From Neodiprion pinetum (Eukaryota; Arthropoda; Insecta; Hymenoptera; Diprionidae), in the NCBI RefSeq assembly GCF_021155775.2, contig NC_060234.1, positions 19,182,526 through 19,246,525 on the forward strand: a DNA stretch of 64,000 bases, in the 5' to 3' direction. The position numbers were made by a program, and so were the translations under genes. This document shows positions 25,016 through 37,597 of the stretch, piece after piece. Each line of letters opens with the position of its first letter. The first letter of the stretch is position 1. Under the pieces are notes generated by a model. That model did not search any database. It had not been told where the DNA came from and was given only the letters and a program-made list of their open reading frames with translations.

Positions 25016-27608
25016 ACCGAATAGAATCATTATTTTTTTCTGATAATACAGTGTCGAATGACTACACTTTTAACAGACAACGGATGTTGAATACAAAATG
25101 ATCTGAAATAGAAAATTGTATCAAACCCACAACTAGCATTCATTTGTTGGGAGTCAAAAACTGATTTCTCAAACTAAAGCATATGCTTCTCTGTTAGAAT
25201 GCAGTGACGCACTTCGTGTTAATGGAAGCACACTACACGCAACACGTAAGAAATTGAACACAAAAAATGCTGCTTATGTTTGAATTCAATTCTCAAATTT
25301 ATGAGTGAAAACGAGGCATCTAAGCCTACTTGATGTAGGTTATCTACTGTACACGATTATAGTCACAACTTGTGTTTGTGCAATTTTTACAGAAAGTTTT
25401 AACAAAGTCAGGGCTTTGAGTAAGAAGTATGAAGAGAAACGTTATGACAATAGATCAGTTTTTACAGCTGATAAATAAAACTACTGGAATTATTAAGTAG
25501 GCTCTGGTAACAAGCTATTAAACTAACAATGTATTATCACAGAAAGTAGTATCCTAATTGGTTTTATACTGAGAAAATGATATGTGTATATAATACAGAG
25601 CAATTAATTTTGAAAAATGATTACACAAACGGTTTGTTGTTATACTGTTTCGATCATTGCTAACATCACTTTGAGTATAATCTTTCTTGTAGATTATGCA
25701 AACAGAGTAGTGATGTGTAAATACCATGAGTGACAGTAGAAAGAATATTAATTTTTATTAAAAACTTTGGAAGACCTGTGAAAATGTGGTTAAGTACCCT
25801 GAATTCAGGAAAGTTCGATAGCAATTACTTTGGGTATTTTAAACAACATTCACTTGTGTCTTCGTTAGAAAATTCATTATTCTTTCAGTGATAGTTAACA
25901 CGATTTAACTTATATATATTAAAATTATTTAATGCGATCAACATTTGCTCACTGTATATATTCTGACAGTTATTTTTAAAAAAACGTACTTAATTCGTAA
26001 CGTTTTATCGCAAAATAACCATGTTCACTGCGATACTTTTTAGTTGAAAACACTGGCCTAGAAATACGTGTGTTATATTACAATGTGTGGTTGATATTAA
26101 TTTGCAAACAATATATTTAATTTGTGTGTTTCCATATTTTAGCATTTAGTCTAAAAGACTGACTAAATATCAGTAATAATTCTTCATTTTATAACAATCT
26201 TATTCCATTTATAACAGGCAATGAAAATCGTCAAGTCTTTTTAGTTCTTTTTTTTCTACTCTCCTATTCTAGCTATTTCACTTCGATATTTTCATTTCGT
26301 TATTTAATTTTCTCCTGTACAGAAACATCAAGAATAACAAGTAAATAAAATATTGTCAACCCATCGTATAGGTCAGTTTTTCGCTGTTCCACGTCAACAT
26401 GTCTCGTAATTAGAGAGAACCACAAATACTTGTGTCAGTGCATTATACTGAATAAAAATAATTAGATGTAAATTTATACCTTAAAATGTAATTGGCAAAA
26501 CTGACAGTGAAACGCAAATCATTTATAACTGTCAGAATATTGTTTATATTTACCTTTAACCAAAATGCTAGCTTTGAAATCATAAACGTAGAACTTTAGC
26601 TTATTTTGCTGATGGTAATGTACCTTAGTACTATATTTTAGCAAAATATTTTACAGCGAGCTATGTTGAGATATGAGGTTCTTTGCTGTTTGTGATTATA
26701 TTAGTGACTATACCGAAGAATTAACTATGCAAAGAATTGTTGCGTTTAAAAACTTGTAGCCATATTTATTGAAACAGTAATCGCGTTTGCTTGTTATATG
26801 TAGTCTCTTCGATAATCTAGCAAATTCATATACCTGTTCATGAGATATTACTTTTCCTTAGTTTTCACGTAATAATTTACCATTACATAATGTTACTTTC
26901 CAAAATAATGCGGTCTAATTTTGACTGCACAAAAACCTCTCAAATATTTCTAAAATTTCTTAAATGCAAGATTCTGACTTTCAGTTGATACTTTGATGAA
27001 ATACCCACTATATAATTTCACCAGTATGCAAAGCATCATTACAATGAACAGATGTATGCTTATGTATTTAAGATATTGATAGAAAAAATGTCATTGGTCA
27101 TTCCAGGATTCAAAATATTAATTTTGTATGCGCTTAATCAAATTATAATTGAATGTTTCATTAAGATTCAATAAGATAGTTGCTCAACAGTAAATGCGGT
27201 AACAAATTGAAGACTGACTTTATCAAAATTACTATAATAATTTATCATCGTCATTACTTTTTTCTAATCAAAATTTAATTTCATGTTCATTACGAATATC
27301 CTGGAATGATATTATAACTTAACCAAATTTACTATACATAACTTTGAAACAAGTTTTGTTGAATCGACTGTTTATATACATCTTTATATCTTTTTTTTTT
27401 TTTAAATCTTATTTTTATTTAAATCTTATCCCTGCCGCAGTAAAAGGGTGTCTACTTTCTGGGAAAATTTAGAATTGTCAAGCAATTTTTGGGTTAATTA
27501 TAGAATTTTTTCGTCAAGTGTATTCTTGGCATTGGAAGCAGTTAGAAATTGAAAAAACAGATTATTCCGTCTCAAACCTTCTAATTCTCTTGCATAAAAT
27601 ATGGAATC
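25016..27608. other. Intergenic spacer, nothing recognised
   Basis: AT-rich DNA with no coding frame of note, no RNA gene and no clear repeat. A missing upstream exon of the second ATAD2-like gene could lie in here, but none is evident. Confidence 0.4.
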
Positions 27609-28124
27609 TCACGAGGATGTGCCAAAAAAAAATTTTTTATTTATTTTTCCGCATCAAAATTTCGATAGATCTGAAATCTCAAATCATCTCAAATAGTATA
27701 TCTCATCCAAATATGAGTTCTTAATATTGATATTTAGAGGAGCCTATTTTGTTTTTTTCCTTTTCCACTTAAATAACACATAAAGGAAATCGGAAAATTT
27801 TTGAATTTTTTTTTCTCGTAAACAGCTTGACTTACAAACGATCAAATACAGATTCTATAAAAAAGTACTGAGATAGAATTTTCCTAACTCTAAGCGATTT
27901 AGAGATATTTGCATATGGCTGAATGTTTATAGGCGAATATCTCATAACAAAAAATTTTCCGATTTCCTTTACGTGTCATTTAAATGGAAAAAGGAAAAAA
28001 CAAAATAGGCACCTCTAAATATCAATATTAAGACCTCATATTTATATGAGATATACTATTTAAGATACTCTATCGAAATTTTGATGCAGGTTTGAGAAAA
28101 AAATATTTTTGGTACACCCTCACT
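27609..28124. mobile_element. Long imperfect hairpin, MITE-like
   Basis: About 515 bp. The left arm (27609 to about 27810) and right arm (about 27945 to 28124) are inverted copies with long matching blocks, for example CATCAAAATTTCGATAGA and ATATTGATATTTAGAGG, centred near 27870. Outer ends read GAGGATGTGCC and its imperfect inverse. No coding capacity; target duplication not identified. Confidence 0.85.
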
Positions 28125-30515
28125 ATACATAAATATTTTCCAATGTTCAACATCAGTTTTAAATATTTGTTATTTCGGTTTTCGAATCCTAAAAGTCACG
28201 TTTTTTACCCTCCAGATGGTAAATTTCCTACAGTTTAGAAAGTTTCAAAACGAAAATAAATTACAACAGGTTAAATCTGCTTAACTTCCACAATGTATGA
28301 GTAAAGAATTATTTTTCTGATACTCCGGAGAAAGATGTATGAATTGTCTAGAAAAACCTTGAAATCTCGGGTAATTTTTGTTTCCACGTTTGAGTAGACA
28401 TTCTGATTAGGTTAATGGTACATGTATGTATATACGTATTATTATTGAATGAGTACACAATTTTATTCTAATGTATTTAGTACATACTATTTCATTTATT
28501 TTGTAAATTTTCTGTTATACCATATTATTTAGATGGTTCTCTATAAATTCGGATGATGATGTTTTTTTTCAATGCACTCAGATCCAACAGTTACACGCAC
28601 CCAAATAAAAAGTACTGTTTCTAAATCTCTGAATTATTGTGCTATTGAATATTTCACAGACAATGAAGTCTGGACTGTCATGCACACGCTAGTTGTTTCC
28701 AAACCTTTTATTTTTTTATCTACTTATAAATGTCATCCGTAAGAAAACATGATCATTTGATCTTACGATAGTGTTAGTAAAAAGTATGAATATGCTCTAA
28801 ATAAAAAGATGTCCTCTTCATATTACTTATGTCATATGTATGTCACATGTAAATGTGCAATCATAAAATGTATATGTTATTACTTACTTTGAAAGGAACA
28901 TACTATATTTATGCATCGAATAATTCATACTTGTTTGCCAAAGAGATTAAGTGCGATATATTTCACTTGTGAATATTAGTATAAGTTTTTAAATATAAAA
29001 CTTATTACAAGTGGCACCAAAAAACTTGCAGTTTAAACATTTCCGAATTAAATGCACATGAAACAATATTGTTAATATATATTAATTGATACCTACAAAA
29101 TCTGATGACCATTTCTGATAAGCATTATGCAAATCACACGATAGAGCCTTGTCTCAGCTGTATAAAATCACAGCCATGTAAAGATATGGTTTACAAATAT
29201 TTTACTTGGAATATTTAGGTAGTACTGGTAATTTTTGTGTATATTTTTTAGTTTTTGTGAATAAGTACAATAGATTAATTAAACCTGGCAGTGATCAATT
29301 TTTCACTCTTGAGAAAGTGAAAAATGAATGATAAATAATAAATATAATAATATTATTTCTCAGTTTTAACAATGTTTATTGTCTGAAAGTACGAAAACCT
29401 GTTTCTTCACGATTAATACGAACCTGAAATAATACATCAACTTGCGCATTGGTTTAAAATGTTAATAAGTTGCTAGCAACAAGACACTTTTGAGAAAAAG
29501 ATGAAAACGTATATGTAATATCAAATTGTAAGTTTTCATCGATTTATCAACGATTCTTGTGTAGTCCAGTTTTCACTCAATGGTGCTATCTGCTGAAAAT
29601 CAATTGTTCACTATGTTATGAATAAATTGTGAAAGTGGACTTTGCTGGTTAAGTTGAGGTCTTCCAGCGAACACTGCCGAACAAATTATTAGCTGTAAGT
29701 ATAATTGACGAAAAAACGAGTATCTTAGTTGGAATACCTTCAGAGTTATTATCTACAGTTCACAAATAACTCTCCCTAAAAAGAGTATGCGAATTGTAAC
29801 AATCGCTAGCAATGTATTTCATTAGCCCCGTCCTCAAACCGATGAACATGTAATAGTTTGATACAACCAGGTACAACAAAGTAGATAACAGCATTAAGCT
29901 TACGTAAAAGAACACAATGGTATTTGTAAGTTGTAAAAGACAGAAAAAATATATACTGCCTTATTTATTTTAACTATTAAGTAGACTTTATTGTCGTATG
30001 CTCGATATAAATAAAAGAAAACTAAAATTTTCTAACAAAAAACTTTTGTCAAATCCATCTATCACAATTTATTTCACTTAAGATTCTGAAATTCAGTTAT
30101 ACTTCTAAAGTACCATTTCACAATTCTATTCTACTCTTGTAATATTTGTGTTACAGGTTTTTTATCGTAATACTTGGTTTGTTTTAAAATCCCTGGTTCA
30201 AAGAATATATGCAATCTGTTTTACAGCTTTAGATCATAGTAGTCATTGCCAAGAATCTTAATATTTGTCTTTCATTTAGAATTCCCTTCACATGTTTTCA
30301 AAATCCCTTGATTGATGAAATGTCAAAAACATGAAATTATATCGTGCAAATACCTAATATTCAGAAATGACATAAATTTCAGTCGAAATTTTGTCAAAAG
30401 TTTAAAATATGCCCAAAGAGTACTTTTTAAGTACCATGAACAGTGTATGAAGACCTAATTACATTTATGTTTCATCTCGGCATTATTTTTTTCTCTTTGA
30501 TTACAAATATCCACG
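28125..30515. other. Spacer upstream of the second ATAD2-like gene
   Basis: AT-rich, no coding signal recognised. The promoter and any 5' exons of the second ATAD2-like gene should lie here or further left. Confidence 0.4.
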
Positions 30516-30560
30516 TTGGATATTGTAAAATCATCTAGTGCTTCAACAGTTCAATCGAAA

Positions 30561-33500
30561 ATGGCTAAGGAAAAAGATTTCAGCTGCGTAGGAGGTCTGG
30601 AAAAACATATTCAAATTTTAAAGGAGACAGTTCTGTTTCCTTTGATGTATGGGGATGTTTATGCTAAATTCAATTTAAGACCGCCTCGTGGACTCTTGTT
30701 CTATGGCCCCCCAGGTAATACTAAAACTAGATCTGTTCCATTTCACTGCTTCACCTCTAGTTACCATATAATTTTGATGTTTTATTTTCCTTTCTTCCGG
30801 TTTATTTGACAGGAACGGGAAAAACTTTGGTAGCTGGTGCTTTGGCCACGGAATGTAGCAGTTCCGAAAGGAAGGTTTCATTCATTTCTCGAAAGGGTTC
30901 CGACTGTCTCAGCAAATGGGTTGGCGAAAGTGAAAAAAAGCTGCAGCAAATTTTTCACTCAGTGAGTTTACAATCCAGTTCGTCGTAGCCTGACACTACT
31001 ATTAACCTGTTTACTAAATGTATTTTCAAACAACGAGTGATAAAGTAGTACATTCCATTGTTCCAGAAATAAAACTGCAGTTATCTTGAAATACTAGAAT
31101 CCATATTTTTCCACCAAACACTGCAATTCAAGAAATTGAAATTTATCTCTTTGGTTTTTAGGCTTACCAATCCAGGCCATGCATTATTTTCTTTGACGAA
31201 GTTGACGGTTTAGCCCCTATTCGCTCCAGTCATCAAGACTATGTACATGCGAGTGTTGTCTCAACTCTTTTAGCATTAATGGATGGCTTAGACAGTAACT
31301 CAGAAGTCATAGTAATCGGATCGACAAATCGACTCGATGCAATTGATCCTGCACTGCGGCGTCCTGGGAGATTTGACAAAGAATTGTACTTTCCATTACC
31401 TTCATACAATGCGAGGAAGGAAATTCTTGCGGTAACTATTTCCAAACTACTCAATTTTTTTTATGTTCAGACCACGAAAGTGATAATATGGTAGAATTTC
31501 AGTTATTATATTGCGCAAGAATTAAAAAATTTTTGAAAATACAATGACCCCTTATTATGCGCAGACTTTCTCTTGTTCTCTTGGCTCTCTTGTTTATAAG
31601 TCACTCTTTTAATATCGTTAGGTTCACATAGAAAGCTGGAAACAGAAACCATCGCAAAAGTTTTTGGCATACTTGGCAGCTAAGACTGTAGGATTCTGTG
31701 GAAGTGATTTGCAAGCAATATGTGCAGAAGCAGTTATGTGCTGTGTTAGACGAACTTATCCTCAGATTTATACATCTAAGTCGAAATATCAAATAAACGA
31801 GAGGTCACTAAAGGTAAATTATTGGCCGATTTGATTCGCAAAAATTTTAGAATTGTAATGTATCACTGGTATACGCTCAATAGTCTGTCGTACTTTGGTT
31901 CGGAAAATAGAAAGCATCTGGTATAATTGTAATGCAATATAACTAGAACTCATATTTGGAATAGAATTGTACTTGATTTGCTTATAACAACAATATTATT
32001 AAATTTCTCAACAGATAGAGAAACAAGACTTTTTGAAAGCTCAGCAAAATATTGTCCCAGCATCACAGCGAGCTGCAATTACACCAATTAAACGTTTGTC
32101 TAGGAGGATTCAACCATTGCTAGAAAATACTTTAACCAAAATCATGTTCAGATTAGAAAATCTATGTCCACCAGACATGTTGTCTTCGGATGTAATGTGA
32201 GAAAATTGCATGATTAGTTTAGTGATGTATCGATTATAAACTTAATTGAGTATTAGTCGATGCATGATGATGTGAACAACTGGACCTTCAATTTCAGCAC
32301 TGGAAGAGCTATGTCACGATCGTCCAACTGTCCACGACTACTGCTTACCGGTCTTGATGATTCTCACACTCGTTATTTGGGCCCAGCAATTCTTCATGCC
32401 TTAGAACATTTGCCTTGCCATGTTTTGGATATTACGACATTGTTTGAAGTTACAGGTCGCGCGGCAGAGGAAGCCATCATACAAGTAAGACATTTTCTTT
32501 GCGCTTTAAAATCCTAAAGCATGTAAGTTCGATTAGCTTGTTAGTATTAGCTTACTCGTTTAGTATTCTCCAAGTATTAAAAAAAAAACTTATTAACAAA
32601 GCTGATACCAACTCACATTTCTCGCTTTTGGTCATTTGCTGCCGATTATCAAGCTATAAAGTTGTAAATTCATTAGCACATGCTTAACTTTTGAACTTGA
32701 ATCTGTAATAGTAGATTCCTCAGAAACATATCAATGCCCTGCGATGCTGTTGGCATACAATTTTCAAACTCTCTTTGACGATGCCATAAAGAATAGTCAA
32801 GATTTCTGTGAGGTAATAAAAAAAATTGTATTGCACCAGCATTCAAATATTCTGCAGTATTTTCGAAGTTTTTAATGCACTTGTATGTCTATTTTATTCA
32901 ACTCTTCAGAATTATTTAATTCCTGCAAAGGTTCGACATTATCTTGTCATATTTATAAAGCATGGAATTTCACGCAAATTTCAATTTGCGAGTTCAATTA
33001 ATGTAAATAACATCAGAACGAATAAATTTTGAAAGACTACTTGTCAAAAATATCTTTTTCTACAATAATAACGAGGCTTCAAAGAGGGAAGAAAAAGATC
33101 CACCAATTGAATCTAGTAATAACTTTTTTACATTGTAGTAAACATGCGATAAGTCTTACGAATCACTTAACTTTGAGTCATAATTCCGTTCAAAAAGTTA
33201 CTTTTTGCTTCTGTTTTTACTAGTACTGCAGCTGTTGTTTGTATTGATACTTTTGCTTAACTGTACATAATGTCAACACTGCGAATAATTCTATCAACAA
33301 TGAGCAGGCATTGATTTATGATTCACATGTTATAAAACAGCGTGTGAAGGAGGCACGCCGTTCCCTTCCATCATTATTATATGTTCCCGAAATCTTGGCT
33401 TGGTGGAACCTTGTCGATGAACCAGCTCGAGTTGTCTTTACATCTTTAATGTCAGGTCTGGACAGCTCTGTGTCAATGTTGGTATTGACAACTGCAACTT

Positions 33501-35739
33501 GTACTCCAAGCACATTACCAAACGAGGTTTGTCCCACTTTTTGAAACTCAACCTTTTCCATAATGATTCGTAATATTCACCCTTGTTTTACACTGTCTTT
33601 TTACTATGAATGCTTTATGACCAGTCTTACGTGTTATTTATAGATAAAATCAATTTATGAGTATCAGGGGGAGGTATTTGAAGTTAAAACTCCAGGACCA
33701 TCGGAACGCCAAGGATTTTTTGAGCAGCTGTATAATCAAGTCAATTCAGGCGTGTGTGGTGCGAGCCACAAGTCCTCTAGCTGTATGTTTTGGATTGGAA
33801 TATTTCATAAATTATGGGATTATTATTCATAATTTTCGTTCAGTCATTAAACATATCTCAGCCATTTCCGTAATTTCACGCGTTAAATTGGTTTCTGATC
33901 AGAAACCATAAATTTTGTGGTAAACAATGTTAAGGATAAATGTGCTGCACCGTTTTACTCTACAGTTGAGTAAAAAGAAAAAAACCGTTAAAAAATTTGG
34001 AGCAACGTTATTAGTGCTGATGTTGGTGCACACTAATGAAATAACATCCTTAGTATATTAAATTAGAAATGATTAAACTCCAGAATTGTGATCAGATTCT
34101 AATCTTTTTCGATTGATTTTGCTCGCTGACCAGATTTTCACAAATATCCACAACAAAGTTATAACATGAAGGTGTAATTATCGTCGCTCTTCTGTTAATG
34201 TACTGTTCTTACACAAATCACTTTTCATCCATTCTCAAGATGACTGACTGTAATTTTTTTATCTTTCGAAAATTCGTGAAAATCTTTGTGAAGAACAAAC
34301 TAAGTCAAAACAAATTCTTACCTCATCATATACTACAAAATTTAATCATTTTGAATGTTCTTATTATAAAACTTTTTCTCAAGTTTTCGATATCTTGTGT
34401 TATTGGAATTTGCTCGGATTCATTTTTATTACATACATTGGCACAAGTAACGTTGCTGGAGATTTTTACTCAGTTATTTCTTCTATCCAAACTTTTGATT
34501 AAGACTATCTGGTTGATTTTTTCTTAAATGCATTATTCGTGTTTAGAAAATAGAAAATATTCGAATGAACAACCAGTGATTTTTTCCGAATACTCCACCA
34601 CTCCACGGTACTTTTTAATTTCTTTGCTTTGAATTAAAACCGAATTATTCAAATCACTGATATAAGTATAAAAATAATAATTTCAGACACGTAACTTTAC
34701 AAACTATCACAATTAGATCAAAATTGAGGTAATTGAAATAAAACTCCATTTCATATGATCATCGTTTGTACTTGTGGAAATGTTGTTTGACAGTTTGTTA
34801 GCCATGATTGGTTCACTAGAGTGATCATTATTAAAATCAAGTTAAAATTATGAGCATTATATGTTGTTGTGATTTTTAGCATCAAGCTAAAGATAATCAC
34901 CATGCTTCTTTTGTAATAGGCTACCATTTTGGCTACCAATGTTTTCAGTTCCATTCATGACATCTCGTCACTTTTTATAATTTAGACCTGTGCCGTAAAG
35001 AAATAGACAAATTGTGATTGTTTCAGACATATTATTATCATGTTTACAGCTATAATTGAAATTTTAAAACCGAAGAGAATCAAGTCTAGAAAAACGCCAT
35101 GCACTATTCAGTCCGTCCATTCGACCGCAGAAGGAAAACCAGGTAAAGCTAAACCTTATTGATGCTGTTTTACTATCATGATAGAATTTTTATTTACGAT
35201 CAGGATATTTATTTAAAACTATTCGTAGATGTCATCGAAATTGCCCCGCCTAAAAAATTACGGCCAGAAGCTAAATCAAGAAAGAAAATTAATACCGTTC
35301 AGTCATTTCATTCTACATTGCCAGTTAAAACAGGTAAGGTGCAAATGACAGCGGTTAATTACTAATGAGTAATCAAGTTCGTTATTCTAGTGTTCAATAT
35401 TGATATATTTTATGCCGATCAACAGGTGCTATGAAGAGAGAGTTGAATGCGGGAACAGAAGGCTCTCCTTCTAAACGTCAGAAGTTGATAGGATCAGTGG
35501 ATACAGACCCAAGAAATAAAAATGAACCAAAGAGATTAACAGATGGTCAAATCTCAGAATTGCTACGAAAGACAGTCGGCATCACGCGCGGATGGACAAC
35601 TCATCAACTAGAAACCCTTTTCTCCGCTCTAGAAGGCCACAGTGAAAAACAAGACAAAGATATGTTCTTAGCCTTCAATGAATGTTTGAGCATATTTCAA
35701 GAAACCGAAAAATTGAAAGCCAGGCTGAAAGAAAGTTAA
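30561..35739 (+). CDS. Second ATAD2-like AAA+ protein, bromodomain absent
   Basis: Exons: 30561-30714, 30813-30961, 31162-31431, 31622-31813, 32015-32196, 32298-32484, 33341-33526, 33644-33758, 35050-35142, 35229-35333 and 35426-35739; about 648 residues, all GT-AG, phases consistent, no stops. AAA1: VGGLEKHI, Walker A GPPGTGKT (49-56), WVGESE, Walker B FFDEVD (D113, E114), GSTNR and RRPGRFD. AAA2 is degenerate, as in the neighbour (LYVPEILAWW). Where the first copy has a bromodomain, this one has two similar basic exons (35050-35142 and 35229-35333), then SPSKRQKL, a possible nuclear signal, and a C-terminal helical region (LTDGQISELLRKTVGITRGW) like the end of ATAD2. The first ATG in the terminal frame is at 30561, but the frame is open upstream and a 5' exon may be missing. 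The exon 7 acceptor at 33341 was chosen because it aligns exactly with the paralogue; 33308 is an alternative that adds 11 residues. Probably a functional nuclear ATPase without an acetyl-lysine reader. Confidence 0.88.
34255..34480. repeat. Dispersed repeat related to the TMEM68 intron fold-back
   Basis: Inside intron 8 of the second ATAD2-like gene. It shares blocks with 6885-7090, such as TATAAAACTTTTNCTCAAGTT, TTGCTCGGATT or its variant, and CTGGAGATTTTT. It is a single-arm copy; the open frame here belongs to the repeat. Confidence 0.6.
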
Positions 35740-36986
35740 AAAGTATTCGTCGTTACTATGAAGCTTATAAAACTTGGAACTTAGAGTGTGTTTTGTATGA
35801 TTTATTTCGTAGACCTTGTGTAAGTGTAATAATGTGTAAAACTGTGTAACTTACTAATTGTACTAACGAGCAATATAATATGATCTGACTTGACACTTCA
35901 ACGGGTGACCGCAGCGTTGATAGAATTGAGTGAATGTATATTTTGGTGGAAAAATATTTTTAATTTTTGAATTTTGATAATTTTGAACTTTTGAACAAAT
36001 TTCTGGAAGAATCTAACTATTGTAACCCACTGCAAAACTTACTACAAATGTAATAGAATCACCTACAAACCTTTAGTTAGTACTTATAGTTACCCAAAGA
36101 TTCGCGTGAATATTACTGCACATATACGTGCAAAAAAAAAGGTTTGTTAACATTGCCAAATACAGCAGTCGTACACGGCACAAGAAATATTCTATTACAT
36201 CAAATGAATGTGTTTTCACTTGATAACCCATATTGTTGTTATGACCATATTATTTTGAATCAAGTAAAATTTCTTTAAATAAGAAAAGAAACATTGTTTT
36301 CGCCATATTTGATCGCCGTATTTGCAGGTAAAGTCAACAAATCGTTTCTCTGTCAGTAACGAATGACATGAAACTTCTTTTTTCCATTCATCCAAAGTCA
36401 TTTTAGTTCATTACATATTCTTCACATAGTTGCGTGTGTGTTGTTTTCGATAGAGATATTTCACTTTAATCTTCTCAGCAAAACGTTTACGTTTACCCCG
36501 CGCTGCTCAAGCTCATCGTACTGTACTTTCTAACTCAGACTTTGAGGATCATTTTAGATTTCATTTGGTAAAGATTGTTTGACTATAAATGTGGGCTAAA
36601 AGTAGGGCGAACAAACATAATTGCGCAAATTCTTATTCTCGACTCCATGCAACGAGAAGACTTGTACGTTACACACAAGTGGCCGAACTCCTTTCCAAAT
36701 ACTTGAGTAAAAATTCAAGCCAGCCTCGTATGGAACGTTTGTAACTCCGTTATGTATAATTCACTGTTGGTTTCATGAATACTCAACAACTCTCGGTATT
36801 TGGATTCAATTTAAAACTGCAATCGAATGAAGAATATAAAGGAAAAAAAAACGTAATTTTATGCAGTATTCATTTATTCTATTACAATAGTAATCTGTGA
36901 GTATGACACATTGAATTCTCTAGCAACGGAAGATCAATGATTTGGAAAAAAATACTTTACATTAAAAAAAAATGCTCGATTCCGTT
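35740..36986. other. 3' flank of the second ATAD2-like gene
   Basis: Likely 3' UTR and intergenic DNA; no coding signal. A consensus polyadenylation hexamer close to the stop codon was not evident. Confidence 0.35.
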
Positions 36987-37187
36987 TCAAGGATCGCCAG
37001 AGCCACAATTTTTCGTAATACAGTTTTCTGGCTGAAATTGTACTAGCAATAAACGATCAGCACTTGCGTCGAGAGTGAGTTCAATTAGTTGTAAGTTTGA
37101 TCCTCGGAACTTCTTCGCTATACGAAATCGGTCTTTCATAAAAAAATTCTTTTTGCAGTTTAAATCATTGAAATAATGGGTGGGCAA
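36987..37187 (-). CDS. Possible terminal coding exon, unidentified
   Basis: A minus-strand open stretch ending in TGA at 36987-36989 with coding-like composition: FRIAKKFRGSNLQLIELTL, then ADRLLLVQFQPENC and an ending CGSGDP. It begins after possible 3' splice sites near 37140-37160. I do not recognise the protein. It may pair with the open stretch at 37325-37597, but no convincing joined gene could be built. Confidence 0.22.
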   Translation of the reverse strand: MPTHYFNDLNCKKNFFMKDRFRIAKKFRGSNLQLIELTLDASADRLLLVQFQPENCITKNCGSGDP

Positions 37188-37324
37188 TATACGAGTTTCA
37201 GTGCAATTCTTATCATACACTCAAAAACAGCAAATTATAGGCGCGTTTCTGTTTCATTGTGACTTTACTCCAATTGACGCCGTAACTTTCAGAATTTTAC
37301 AGATATTTCAGATTTAAAAATATT

Positions 37325-37597
37325 TTACAAATAAACCCATGGGACAAAAAATGATCTATCAAATTCGGATTTAAATGTGTGTCGACAGCGCTTTTTAGAG
37401 CAAAAATTACCGGTATACTTGTGATGCCAGTTACTCAGCACTGCATGTGTATTTTTAGGATACATAAACGACTGTTCTTCACATTTGCCAAATGAAATAT
37501 CAGAATTGTTGTTACTTTTATTGCAAAAAATATATTGCTTTTTCTTACTATGATTACCGTCACGTATATAAATCCAAGAGATTACTTTTTTCCGCAT
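37325..37597 (-). CDS. Possible coding exon or ORF, unidentified, cysteine-containing
   Basis: A 90-residue minus-strand open frame with coding-like content in its second half (SDISFGKCEEQSFMYPKN, NFCSKKRCRHTFKSEFDR). A possible donor (GGTAATT) lies near 37410. No family recognised; it could equally be chance. Confidence 0.18.
   Translation of the reverse strand: MRKKVISWIYIRDGNHSKKKQYIFCNKSNNNSDISFGKCEEQSFMYPKNTHAVLSNWHHKYTGNFCSKKRCRHTFKSEFDRSFFVPWVYL

Noticed and set aside
33759..35049. A bromodomain exon hidden in intron 8 of the second ATAD2-like gene
   Set aside because: No open frame here carries the conserved bromodomain blocks; the only structured sequence is the dispersed repeat at 34255-34480.
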